Shown here piece by piece: positions 48,063 to 60,730 of a stretch of DNA of 64,000 nucleotides. A program made the translations under genes and the position numbers. Positions within the stretch are counted from its first letter, which is position 1; every line of letters starts with the position of its first letter. The notes beneath the pieces are model-generated. The model did not search any database. It worked only from the letters and a program-made list of their open reading frames with translations, and was not told the origin of the DNA. The stretch lies in the NCBI RefSeq assembly GCF_037975245.1, contig NC_092561.1, positions 9,173,001-9,237,000 of the forward strand. Reading direction: 5' to 3'. The DNA comes from Apostichopus japonicus (Eukaryota > Echinodermata > Holothuroidea > Aspidochirotida > Stichopodidae).

Positions 48063-48961
48063 TGTGGTGCAGTTTGTCACCGTGGTCTTTACCCTCTACC
48101 AGTGGCAGTTTCACATCTACTCCATCCTCGCCATGCGTCTCATCCTGTCGATCCTTCTCGATACCTTCTTTCTCAGTTCGTTTCATTTTTCTCTCCAGTT
48201 GGGTGTAAACGGTATCGCTTACGGTAACATCATTGCCAACGGTGTCATAACTATTTACTGCATCATAATCCTGCTCGTCAAATTTCGAACGACTTGCCAA
48301 AGTCTTTTCTCAAAGATGTCTTTCTCTTGGATGAAGAAATGGGGATCTGTGGGTTTCTATTCCGGGTTAGATTCCTTCGTGAGAAACCTCTTCTATACCC
48401 TTTGCGTCGTAAGAATGATGAACGTGATATCTGAACAAGGAACGTATTGGCTGGCGAATGAATTCATCTGGAACTGGCTTCTACTTGCATATCTGCCATT
48501 ATCAGACGTGATGAAACAAGACACCGGAGCATCGACAAGTCCTGTGATAAATCATAGACTTAAAACGGCTGGTTACATGATTCTAACTATCATCATAGGG
48601 TTGCTATGGTGTGTTAGCATGGAAGCCGTTCTTGAAGACTGTGATGAACATACCAGAGAATGACGTCGACGTGGTCTTTCATCTTATTCTGATTCTCATG
48701 CCCGCATACATCATGTTCATGGTGAACACACTAATGGATAGTGTATTCATTGGTAAAGGGAAGACTCGTCTCCTTGCTGTACAATCCATTATTACTAATA
48801 TTTGCGTTTATGGTGTATCTTTTGTCTTGTTTCTCTGTGACGTATATGAACCGACCCTAATTAACATATCCGTCTTATTCGGGTCTAGTATTGTTGTAGA
48901 CAGTATCATCACCACGGTCCTTTATATCTGGTTCATTAAGAAAGTTGACTATGAAATATAG

Positions 48962-51649
48962 CCGGGGAAAAATGGTACTGCATTAATTTAACGGACCAGC
49001 CTACAATGTGTTTTTGTAAGGCAGTAATCATATCTACCCATCATGCTTCGGTAGCATTGTAAATACTAGCTCAAATCTCTGCTGTAATCTCTGCTGTAGA
49101 GTAAAATGTTGCTTTATTCAATCTTTGCATGTGATATCTTATAAAAGTCATCAATATTTCAAGAAGTCATTAGCTTTCATTAAGTTGTTACTGCCCCTCT
49201 CCCTCCCCCAATATTGCGGTTCAGAATGACTATCTGATTAAAGCTTCCAACAGCCATGTAGGCTATTCTTAAACACATGGTGATATGTTGATACATTTTT
49301 GTTTTGCAATCCGGTCTATTTGACGATACCATTGTTGTTATCCTAACACCTGCAACAGAGATATCTTGTAAATTCAAACACTTAAGACGTGACAACTCCT
49401 TATCGGTGAGGGGAAAAACCCAATATTGCATTATATGGGAACGAAAACATGAGAAAGATCTACATGCACATTGCTTTATCATGTATTCTGAATATCCTAT
49501 CACATACTTAGGCCCTACATAAAAGCACCTCAAAGTTTCAGCTCGTATTATAATATAGGACGTAGAAGAGAACCCCTCTCCTAACGTACAAAGTAAATGT
49601 AAAGTTTATAACGTTAGGCCCAATTGTGTTTACCGTTACTAATCGGAATCATAAACCGATAAGGCCAAATAACACTGAAACTTGGCAATGACCAAATGTG
49701 GTACTTTGAAATGAAAATGACTGTATAAGATAGAACTATGCTTGATTACATATAAAACAAATCCTGCTTATTAATTCCTGCAGAGGTATGTAAAATAGTA
49801 GATTTAAGTTTCGTCGTAGTTCTGCTTTCGCTTCTTTCGGCTTTTCTCTTTCCTTGTCTTTGTTTGGATTGGGTGCTGAGGTGTCCTTCGTTTGTTTAAC
49901 CGATTCATTTCTCCACTTCTTGTCGATATCTTCCCCGTTAGCCTTCATTGCTTTGATTTATTATAATTATTATTATTATTTTCATTTTTAAAGTTTTCAC
50001 ACCGGTTTGATTTCAACCACTATATACAGCTGTAGTGTATTCATAATCTAAATAAACAGAATATGCACAGACCTGGCTCGTTGGCCTTTTCAATGAAAGC
50101 AACACTAGGGCTTGGTACGTAAATTTATATAGGCCTACCGGGTATATGCTTGCGAGTACAATGGTTAGTGTTGCGGCCCTTGTATATAGAGCTATCATCA
50201 AATTCATCGATTTCAATGCAATTGTTTGGTTGTACTTGTGTTTAGTTGTTGTTTTTTGGTTCTTAGTATTTTTCAAAAGCAAAAGTTTCATTGATACCGA
50301 AAGTGAATGCTTTCAACATATGATGTTTCATGATATTAGTCATTTTATAAGTGAATAGTTACCAACTCACTACAAACCGTGAATTAGTACAACAAAACTC
50401 AAAATATGCTTTCCCATTTTGGTCTTTGTTCTTTCCAGCAATGAATAGTTGTAATTGAATACTACCGGTACCTTTTCCCTTTCTCGTTAATTGTTCTATC
50501 ACGCATTACCCGCATGGTTATCACAGGATATCATTTGATTATGCATTTCCAAATCATCATTTTAACTTTGCCTTCTTCTACTTCTAACAAATGACGTAAC
50601 TTTCACAGCAGACTGATTGGTTCTTATTATCATGTGACCAAATCTACCATTGAGATTGGCTAAGAATATACAGGGTTTTTTAATCGCCTCGTACACGCGT
50701 GTTAAGAAGTCTTACTGCACATATCAATAGCACAAGATCTACGTGATAGTATAGGCACGTAAAAGTTCAAGTTACTTAATTTCTGTTTTATTGTAATCAA
50801 ATCAATGACGGAATAAACTCAAGAAATCAATGTTTGACTTCAGAATTGATTCTTTCGTGATTTTTTGTAGGCCACTGATTCCACGTTGTCACACTATGTC
50901 AAAGATCCATCGAAAAACCAGAATACAAACTGCATGGAGGTTTCGATGAAGTGACATTTGCACAAGCTCTTCTGCTTGTTAACCAGAAGTAGCGGTCACA
51001 ATATAATTGTCCCGAACCACTTTTTTGATGTACAATTATACACTATGGCATAATGAACACAGGTCAGTGTACTGTACGTGGCAATACACACCTCCATCAA
51101 AAACAATAGGGGTCTTGTACTCAATGTCCACACACTCAATGTCCACACATCCACACACCAAGTATGAGAAGTATCCACGATTCCCATCGTTAGATATCAT
51201 GTGAAAGGGTTTTCAGAGTTTGACCTCTGGTGACCAGAAATGAGTTTTGACCTCACAAGCAACAGGATTCTTGTACTCAATATGGCAAATCCATATACCA
51301 TACATGTAAAGTATCATGAATTTTTACTATGTTTAGACCGTTTTAGTATGTTTTTAAGGTTTTCAGGCCTCGACACTGAAATATTTTTAAAAAGTACTCG
51401 CTATTTGGCGACCGTGACTAAAAACCTACTCGCCAAGACGCAAAATTCCCTCGCCACTATGAATGTTGCTCAAACCTCCACAACATCAATACTTTCTATG
51501 AACAAAGGTTATAGGCACTTAATCAGATACATGGTGCTACGTAATTGCACATTGGAAAATTATGTTTATGTTCCGTATCAAATTTTAAACTTTTTCCCTC
51601 CTAAAGTAAGTGATGATCCAAAAAACATGTCGCAAAATCGTAAATAAGC
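48962..51649. other. Intergenic region between genes 3 and 4
   Basis: Counterpart of 4701-7379. From about 49510 the two copies are nearly identical. The 135-aa frame at 51240-51647 and the minus-strand frame at 49736-49948 are the same doubtful frames as in copy A. Confidence 0.5.
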
Positions 51650-52215
51650 ATGCAGCTAATTCGAATTACTGATATCATCAAATATGACGTCATATTTGAT
51701 GATATCACTAATTCGAATTAATGATATGTACATATCACTAATTCGATTTAATGATATCAACAAATATGACGTACATATCAAGAATTCGGCCATATTTAAT
51801 GATATCATTAAATATGGCCGAATTCGTGATATGTACGTCATATTTGATGATATCAATAATTGGAATTTATGATATCAAAAATTCGAATTAATGATATCAT
51901 TAAATATGGCCGAATTCGTTATATGTACGTCATACTTTTGATATCATAAACTTAAATACAGATATCTGAAATTTAATTTATGATATCTTGAATTGAAATA
52001 TTGATATCTATAATAGTTCATCTATTTTAAGATATCACATATTCAATTCTTGATATCAGAAATTTTAATTATGATATCATCAAATAAAATAATGATATCA
52101 ATATTTTCCTTGCACCAATTAATGATATCATCAAATATAACGTACATATCATTAAAACAATTTCAGATATCATGAAATAATTCATGATATCATTAAATAA
52201 TTTTTGATATCAATA
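51650..52215. repeat. GATATC-rich palindromic repeat field, copy B
   Basis: Counterpart of 7380-7945. Palindromes lie at 51657-51720 and 51740-51867. Only a single base difference from copy A was noticed, in ATATTTTCC versus ATACTTTCC. Confidence 0.85.
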
Positions 52216-53546
52216 ATTAAATACTGAATGAAAAATAAAATGGCTAGCCATACGCACGTATACACACATACTCACTCATCCGCCAACATGACTACAAAGG
52301 TTACGATCGAATCTAAACCAACCATATTCGTGGGTGAGTCATTTCATTTTAAGGGTCGAATCGAGTCATTGAGATTGATTTCTCTGACTCAGTCAAGTCA
52401 TTAACTCTAGTCACAATATATCTCTATGGGGCCAAACAAAAAAAATCACAATCTTCTTCTAGTCACTTTGCTTGATATTTTAGTGACTCAGGTCATATGG
52501 CTCGTTACAGCAGTATATGAAAAAGAAGCTGTAATTGGCAGAGATCGACAGTAACAGCTAATATAAAATACCAGGATTGTTATCACCTCAAAATAATGTG
52601 CCATGACAATCATTGTTAGCATTAGAGTGGCGTCCTTCAAGTTTCCACCGATATACGAATCCATGTTTCAAAGTCTACGTACGTCGTTCAGAAAGACATA
52701 CAACGAATATGAAACCATAATCAGCGCCTCTGTCATAACCATGTGTATGTACTGTATACAAAGCTTCCGAAGTATTATTAAAACAACATAACCTCAATGC
52801 TGTGAACAGTCACGTGACGAAGCGCTGTGTCACATGCACGGTTTCAGTGTAACACAATGGTATGTGTTTACGTGATTATACCGACAGCAACAACACACAA
52901 TAGATAGCTCACGCAGGAACCGAGGACATGAAATCAAGTATGAATTATTTTAAACATATCACCGCTGTAACCGATCCTGTAGCTTGTACGCCGCCACATG
53001 GCTGATAACAAGGTAAGCCGACTTATTCACGCTATGCTTGGTCATTCTTCAAGCTAACGGTATATTAACATAGTATTGGTACAGTTTTATGATAATTATG
53101 TGAAAGAAGTGCAGGTTGCTATGTCTACCTGCAAATGGCGTATATAGGTCAAAGTAATCATTCATAAAGCGGTCGAGTATAGTTTTAAGGATAGTACTTT
53201 TTTATATGAAGGGGCATAACTAGCAGGCGCGTGAAGTCACTCCATCATAAATAAGATGTGGAGAATATTAAATAGCCTATCACGAGACAGCGAAATCAAT
53301 TCAATTGAAACTTCCAACTACGGTTCTTCAACACAGCTGTGTTAGCAAATGCCATACTGTGCAAGTATACATATGAATGATCAGATGCAATATAGGGAAA
53401 GATTGCCAGAAACGATAAAACTACGTCTATCGTTTAACGCTTCATCATTCTGCACATAGCAACAGATTGCGAACATATACCTTCTTGAACAATATATAAG
53501 GCTGTAACTATATGCTTAGGCATATCACAATTCTCACCCCCCCCCT
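52216..53546. other. Intergenic region upstream of gene 4
   Basis: Counterpart of 7946-9275 with scattered substitutions after 53080. No gene seen. Confidence 0.4.
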
Positions 53547-54029
53547 AAATGGCGTAGCCAGCATCCTATTGTTAGGGGGGGGGCAAGATATTTCTTAAGG
53601 GGGCAACCTCGTGATTGTTGATGGTAGGAATTACCAAGAAATAAATGTATTAATGGGCACTTCGTCTGCACAAAGTGGCATCATTGGTCGCTGAAAATGC
53701 ACATGGGTTGCTAGCGCTAGTTTGTAATGGTTATACAACCGGCCAAATTATTGGCGCTTATTCTGTAGGACGATATTGATCAACGGTCTCCGTACGTGGG
53801 TATGATGAAGGCCCACAATGTGTAATATCTCGGTCTGATTACCAAGTTCTGACCTTATATGAAGTATGAACATGAGCCCTGAGGTCAAGTATTAATACTT
53901 GTGATTAGAACTCGAAAAATGTAAAAAAGAAGTATTTGAATACATCACTGGATTTTCTTTGGGGGGGGGGGAGACAAAGCAAATGGGGGGTGGGCATTGC
54001 CCCATGGCCCCCCTCTGGCTACGCCACTG
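53547..54029. mobile_element. Non-autonomous hAT-like element, copy B
   Basis: Counterpart of 9276-9762. The right end reads CTGGCTACGCCACTG, closer to the usual hAT terminus than copy A. The left end has lost its CAGTG (AAATGGCGTAGCCAG). Confidence 0.65.
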
Positions 54030-54227
54030 CCCCCCCCCCCCCACAACGCGGTGAAAAAGTACATTGTTGCGTTCACAACTTATGCCCTTAATCACGTATG
54101 TCTATATGATATGTGAACTGCAGCACCGAAGAACATTGACTGTTTGTTAATATCATAACATTTTCCTGTAATTTAAAGGTAAAGCATTCACCCCAAGTGG
54201 AGAGTATAACCATCAAGACACACCAAA

Positions 54228-57200
54228 ATGAAGCCTCCATCGGTGAGGTCAGATCAATATGGCTCACAACGTCCTGTTGAGGCTGAAGTCAGGGCCGCAT
54301 TACAACGGGTCAACGAGGCAGTCGATGTACCGGAAGTGACGTTCCAGCATCCAATCGACTCTTCTACCTGCACAGAGTGGTCAGTACAACATACGAACGA
54401 AGATGACGTCACACCTGCAGTCACATCAGTCAGGGCGCCCTTGATATCTGACTTGCAGACTTCACTAAGTCGCGTTACTTGGAGGTTGTATTTAGCTCTA
54501 CTGCTCACCAAATTGATCCCGACTCTCTACAGAACGACAAGGGTATACTACTTGGGGGATCTGCCGAGTGACAGCGGGGTCAACATTGCGTCACAGTTGA
54601 CCTGGGTCACTATCTTTCTTGAGGTAGTTCAAGAATCTTTGATTTTGCCGCTATATTACATGATTGGCGTCACCATAGACGACGAGAATGAGACTAGAAA
54701 TCGAGTCAAGACCGGCATCCTGTTCACGGTCGTGGTCCATATTGTCTTCTCTGCAATTATCGTCGCTGCTGCCTTTCCTCTCGTCCGATTTATGGCCCAG
54801 GATGTTAAACTATTACATAAGACTGTAACGTACATCCGATTCGAGATGGCTGCGGTTCCATGTAATAGGTAAGCCTATACTTCGACCCCTATCCTGCCCC
54901 AATACCAGGCGCGTAGCAAAGGGGGGTCGAAGGGGGCAGCCGCCCCTCCCCCTTAGCATATTTGTTTTGTATGTTTTTATGATATCGCTAGTAATTTCAA
55001 AGAGAAAATGCTAAGATGCCACTTACAAGGTCTGGGAAGTGCCACTTCCAGCGATATGGGAGGCATTTTCAGCCAAAAGTTTCTTATACGCTTCGCGTGT
55101 TCAAAAATGGTATCAAATAGAGTTGCCATCATTGGGGGGGGGGGGTGGTGTGTGGGAAGGGGTGACAATCATGAACTGAAATATCGTGAGCACAGCAGTT
55201 TTCAATGACATTTGGTACCATCAAGCGATGCTTGCTGTTAAAAAGTGGTTCATTGTGTTCAAATGTGGTATCAAGTAGAGATGCCACAATTGTGGGGTGT
55301 GGGGGGGGGGGTGGTGTGTGGGAGGGGGTGGCAATCATGAACTAAAATAACGTGAGCACAGCAGTCTTCAATGACACGTGGTACCATCAAGCGATGCTTG
55401 CTGTTCGAAAGTGGTTCATTGTGTTCAAATGTGGTATCAAATAGAGATGCCACAATTGTGGGGGGGGGGGGTGTGTAGGAGGGGTGGAAATTATAAACTA
55501 AAATAACGTGAGCACAGCGGTCTTCAATGACATTTGGTATAATCAAGCGATGCCTGCTAATCATTGTTCGGTTTTATTTCTCTGCGTCACAGTTTATTTG
55601 GTAACATGGATTTCGTTAGGTACAGCATGGAGCAAGACGGGTGGGAGTGATAAGGGTAACAGAGCTTAAGAAATGACACGGAACTAATATTGTTTGGTAT
55701 GTCCGTTTATTCATACTATAGGACGAGTATATAGGTAGCCAAAATGTGGATAAGAAACTAATTTGTTATAGCCTTCTCCTGGGTAACTTTGTTATAGATT
55801 TGTAGTTAGATTATAATGAGGCTATCAGTTTTTTTTTCTCACTTATATTGTTCTTCTCTCAAGAATAACAAAATTAAAAAATGCTTTGTTAATAATAAAG
55901 ATAAAATATTTGTACATAAATATAACCAAAAAAACAATAGAATGTTTGAACAGAAGAATATTTGGTTACCTTTCATAAAAACCCTTCTTTAAAAAAAATA
56001 TATAAGTGCAAAAGGTTATACCATGGGAGCCAGATTTTTTTTATGACGTACAACCGAATAATTATAAGATCCTATATGCATTTGAATCATAATTCTTTAA
56101 TTAAAACAGCTTTATAATTACAATTACAAAAGTGTCATATAACAGCTACTCATGTTGATACAAACTAGAGTACAACGTATTAAGATTTATATTGACCGGG
56201 ATTATCCAGGGAACTAGAGTGCCGCCCCCCCCCCCACCCCTGCCCCCTCCCCACCCCTGCCCCCTCCCCATCTCCCTCTGTGGTTCAGCTATATTTCGGG
56301 TTTTGTTATTGTTTGTCGTGGAATCGTCCCGAGGAAATTTACATTTGACAGATTAAATGCATTCCGGTTAAATTTACTTTCAATTCCTATGTTTACCGAT
56401 TTCGAGATAACGACATTTGAAGTTGATACGTTTTGTCGCAGCAGTAAACTTGAAAGAAGTATCAGGTGTCGGATGTTACAGAAGCATATACTGACATGTT
56501 GTTTTGATTCAAAATTTAACTTCAACTTCTCAGGTTTTGTACACAGTATACAGTCGTTTCTTATATTGTTAAATTCCCAAGATCAAAAGAATAAAATTGA
56601 AACAAGCCTTATGCTATCAATGTGCAAACTATGACATCACACCTACTTCCGTCATATTTAATTAATGATATACGGAACCGTGACAATTTCAATTATCAAT
56701 ATCTCGAAAAACGACGTGAAGTAATTGGATGAAAATTTCATCAGGATGCAGAAAATTTACTTCTCTCTCATCAGCAAGAAAAAGCATCTGTTCTTTGGAT
56801 TATCATTTTTTTTTTAATTATCCTTGAACTTTATCATGCATCCTGTTCAGGACTTGGGATTGAAATACTCATAATACATATATGCTTTGGACACGGTGGG
56901 GGGGGGGGGGGAGGGGAGGGTGGGTATTGTTCAGCTGCTCCATCAGCTGTCTGGGAAAGACGTTCAGTCGGGGACTCTTTGCAAAATCCAAAAGTACTTA
57001 TCAGCCCAACCTTGCGCTGAGACCTATATAGACGTAATGCATAGTCTAAACATACCTCAGAATGCACGATTTGACGTCCAAGCTTTGCTAATTTCTTGGG
57101 GGAGATCCCCTAGCCTCTACCTCTCCTGAACAAAAGCGGCCCACATAAGAGTTGCATTCAATGAACCCCCAGTCGCTCCAATCTTTCGTCAAAGTCCCCC

Positions 57201-58208
57201 CCCCCCCCCTCAACCCACATGTGCACGACACTATGTAGGAGTTTGTCTTTAAACTATACGGTAAGCACTTTGATATTTTCTCTTTTTTCTCTCACGTTTA
57301 GTGTGGTGCAGTTCGTCACCGTGGTCTTTACCCTCTACAAGTGGCAGTTTCACATCTACTCCATCCTCGCCATGCGTCTCATCCTGTCGATCCTTCTCGA
57401 TACCTTCTTTCTCAGTTCGTTTCATTTTTCTCTCCAGTTGGGTGTAAACGGTATCGCTTACGGTAACATCATTACCAACGGTGTCATAGCTATTTACTGC
57501 ATCATAATCCTGCTCGTCAAATTTCGAACGACTTGCCAAAGTCTTTTCTCAAAGATGTCTTTCTCTTGGATGAAGAAATGGGGAACTGTGGGTTTCTATT
57601 CCGGGTTAGATTCCTTCGTGAGGAACCTCTTCTATGCCATTTGCGTCGTTAGAATGATGAACGTGATATCTGAACAAGGAACGTATTGGCTGGCGAATGA
57701 ATTCATCTGGAACTGGCTGCTAATAGCGTTTCTACCATTATCGGACGTGCTGAAACAAGACACCGGAGCATCGACAAGTCCTGTGGTACATCATAGGGTC
57801 AAAACGGCTGGTTACACGATTCTAACCGTCATCATAGGGTTGCTATGGTGTGCTAGCATTCCAGCATGGAAGCCGTTCTTGAAGACTGTGATGAACATAC
57901 CAGAGAATGACGTCGACGCGGTCTTTCAGCTTATTCTGATTCTCATGCCCGCATACATTGTATTTATGGTGAACACACTAATGGACAGTGTTTTCATCGG
58001 TAAAGGGAGGACCGGTTTACTACCTATTCAATCCATTATTACTAATATTTGCATATTTGGTGTATCTTTTGTCTTGTTTCTCTGTGACGTATATGAACCA
58101 ACTCTAATTAACATATCCGTCTTATTTGCGTCTGGTATTGTTGTAGACTTTATGATCACAACAATCCTCTACATTTGGTTCATTAACAAGATTGACTACG
58201 AAATATAG
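54228..58208 (+). CDS. MATE-like 12-TM antiporter, gene 4 (two exons, 515 aa)
   Basis: Exons 54228-54868 and 57302-58208, phase-2 intron of 2,433 bp, donor AG|GTAAGC and acceptor CACGTTTAG|TG. Reading continues open upstream of the acceptor to 57219, but the conserved splice site decides the exon start. The protein is nearly identical to gene 2: hydrophilic N-tail of about 75 residues, then twelve TM segments, with TM9 as LTVIIGLLWCASIPAWKPFL and ...NDVDAVFQ before TM10. Gene 2 has Val and His at two of these places; gene 1 agrees with gene 4 on Ala and Asp, so gene 2 carries the derived residues. Likely a functional copy. Family role as for gene 1. Confidence 0.75.
54906..55108. mobile_element. 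Partial hAT-like MITE in gene 4 intron
   Basis: Starts CAGGCGCGTAGCAAAGGGGG; interior homologous (reverse complement) to 32202-32459 and to 10640-10844. Confidence 0.7.
55109..55564. repeat. Intronic minisatellite, 3 units of about 160 bp
   Basis: Units start at 55109, 55267 and 55433 and match the seven-unit array in gene 2. The third unit is degenerate at its end. Confidence 0.9.
55565..56216. other. About 650 bp present only in the gene 4 intron
   Basis: AT-rich DNA with no match at the corresponding point of gene 2 (about 11940). No terminal inverted repeats, tail or coding frame were recognised. Either a B-specific insertion or a piece lost from A during minisatellite expansion. Confidence 0.5.
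56217..57301 (+). other. 3' part of gene 4 intron
   Basis: Counterpart of 11941-13282 but with a single 138-bp unit. It has C-rich and G-rich tracts at 56225-56275 and 56896-56925. It ends with the conserved acceptor. Confidence 0.55.
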
Positions 58209-59764
58209 CCAAACGACTATAAGCTAGTATTGGCATCCAAAGCATACAGCGTTGCTAAGGATAGCCATTGCATCTTCTTCTATCCATGAAGCTGTATTGG
58301 TATCGACATATATGTATATATATATATATATGGCTTGAAACAATGGGAACTCACTGCCTCTGAAAAAGCGGAATTGAAAGAAACTTCAGCAAAATCATGC
58401 ATCGTTTTGAAACAGCTTCTGTTTATGACCACCAAGAGTGTATATGTGTTGTTTGTGGGCCTATATGTTACAGAACGGTTTTATTAGTATATTCACAGGC
58501 AGCTGTCTCTACCATCCAAAAAATATATATATCACGTGATCATATTAGATGGCATTTTCTGAACAAGTCAACAGAAATAATACTGTAATACAACATTTCT
58601 TTTCCATTTCTGTTACGAAACCAAAACGAAATAGCTATAGGCCTACGCTTCTAAAAATAATACGAAAAATAATAATCATAAAGTTTGTCTCTGAATCAAA
58701 TTTATTAATTTGCTTGTGTAATACTGTTATGCTACTATGTGTATATGATCACTAAGTGTTTTATATTTTTCATTTGGCAGCTATAGCACGTTTATAGTAT
58801 CACAGTCACAGGCGGCTGTATCTCTAAGCAAAGACAGATCACGTGATCACTTGAATGACAATTCCAGAGCAATTCAATAGTAATAATACTGTAATAAAAC
58901 AATTTAGATATTTCTACTGTACATATCATAGGCCTAAGTAACGAAATAGCTTAATGCTTACTTATAACTCCAAAAAGTAATGTTAAGGTTTGTCTCAACC
59001 TCCATTTAATTCATCAATGTATATATTTAATTCTGCAAACATTCCATAATAAATAGTCGTATAACTTGCAAGTAAAATATACAGTTGTATTGTTGTATTC
59101 CATAATTAAGATCATATTATCACTATCCATCGACAGCCTCGCTTGCACGATGACGTCATCGACCATCTCTTCCAAGTGACCCCCCGCATTATACATTTAA
59201 AAACTTTGAGGGAAATAATCATTTTAAAACTGGATTTTGCTTTATATGTTGTATATAACCCAGTGCACTATTTTAACCAACGTAGGGCCTATGTAATAGC
59301 CTATATATACACATACGCTCAAAGTTGCCAACGAAACCGTATGGGCGAATATGGGGTGTGTGACGATGACACCCTACAAATCCCGAGTGAAATCAAAAAG
59401 TCGATCTCAAAATTGGAGCCGAATTCAGCGTGGTCTTTCACCCATCACATAAAAACAATGAAACGAAACTGAGGAAATAGAAGGCAAAAAACATTCTCTC
59501 GTTTTCTACCTTGCGTCTACATTTCCCAATTTTGAATAATATTTGGCTAAAATAATGCAATCACTTCCGCAGTGGTCGTGTAATACATACATTCCGCTGT
59601 GATTGAATTCCTCTCAGAAATGTATTTCTGAAATTAATAGGATAGTCACATTTTCTCTATTAGTACTATTACCATCTGAACTTTCAATAACCCCACACGC
59701 TTGTGTATAATTATAACCCCTCTTTGCGAAGCTCATTTGGTCGTTTGAGAGTTGCTAACTTTGC
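58209..59764. other. 3' flank of gene 4, no gene seen
   Basis: Counterpart of 14190-15740. Confidence 0.45.
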
Positions 59765-60054
59765 TAAGCCATCATGAACATGTTATAGGCTACACATCGA
59801 ATTTAAGATCACCTGCAGGGATCACTCCTCATTACGAAAACGTTCTTGTAACTGACAAAGGGTTAATTAAATAACATGTTAGTAGCACATGTTAGCACTT
59901 CACATGACCCTCCATGCACTGTTGGTATGTTTCCTACTGTGGAGCACAGACAGCAATACATTTCTGTGCTGTGGAGTGATGATCCCTCCATGTCACACCT
60001 ACATTCGATGACGTCATATGATGCCTCTCCAAATTGACGTTTAGTCGGTCCAGG
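59765..60054 (+). repeat. Direct repeat 1 flanking LINE end, copy B
   Basis: Counterpart of 15741-16030. Confidence 0.9.
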
Positions 60055-60730
60055 TATCGAAAAACGATATATCGAAAAACAAGTTATCGAAAAACGAGTT
60101 TCTGAGAAACTGGCAGGAAGGAATCTGAAAAATCATTGCACAAAAACTGAAAAAATTTTCAATCACAAGAAAAGGAAATGAAAGTTGGAAGAATTGTAAA
60201 TAATGTTGGAAGCTTGCTGGGGACCGAAGAAGATATTAACCGAAGAATTGGTATAACCAACGAAACATTAAGCTTAGGATTTTCGAGACTTTATTAAAGA
60301 GTATTTTTTGTACAATTGCGAACTGTGGGGCACAGCGAAGGATCTTGATCGCAAAATTGACTTTTTTTTCAAAGGAGACTGTTTCGTAATATTCTCAACA
60401 TTAGATGGACCAATAACAATTGGTTATCAAACGATGCGCTTTACAATGAAACCAACCAAACACCTTGGTCATCCATAGTCGCACATAGAAGATTGAGATT
60501 TTTTGGCCATGTAGCAAGACTCCAGGAGGACGCTTTAAGAGAAGCATTCAGACATACTGCTTAACCAGTAGGAAGGCCCGTGACTACCTTGCTTGGAAAA
60601 ATAAAGTCGCAATTTAAGGACGTTAACATTAACAATTTCGAGGAAGCAATAAACCTTGCGCAAGATCGTGATACGTGGCGGAGGTTAATCACTGAGCATG
60701 TCGGATAGACGAGACTCAACTTACTACTAC
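60055..60730 (+). mobile_element. Degenerate LINE 3' end, copy B
   Basis: Counterpart of 16031-16706, with the same stops and frame changes, so it was already dead before duplication. Confidence 0.85.

Larger units (their letters stand above)
46372..48961 (+). pseudogene. MATE-like gene 3, frameshifted copy of gene 1
   Basis: Exons 46372-47084 and 48063-48961 with the same ATG, donor, acceptor and phase as gene 1, plus one extra Ala near residue 92. In exon 2, an 8-bp deletion in TM9 (about 48616-48620) joins GTGTTAGC directly to ATGGAAGCC. The frame then reads MEAVLEDCDEHTRE and stops at 48661-48663, giving 437 aa instead of about 539 and removing TM10-12. The remaining 3' sequence (48611-48961 in the other frame) is still intact and close to gene 1, so the break is recent. 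The intron's CCCT array is also greatly expanded. Probably non-functional; a truncated 9-TM product or sequencing error is possible. Confidence 0.8.

Noticed and set aside
57219-57301. Upstream extension of gene 4 exon 2 in an open frame
   Set aside because: The conserved CACGTTTAG acceptor at 57301 and the matching structure of the other three genes show this is intron.
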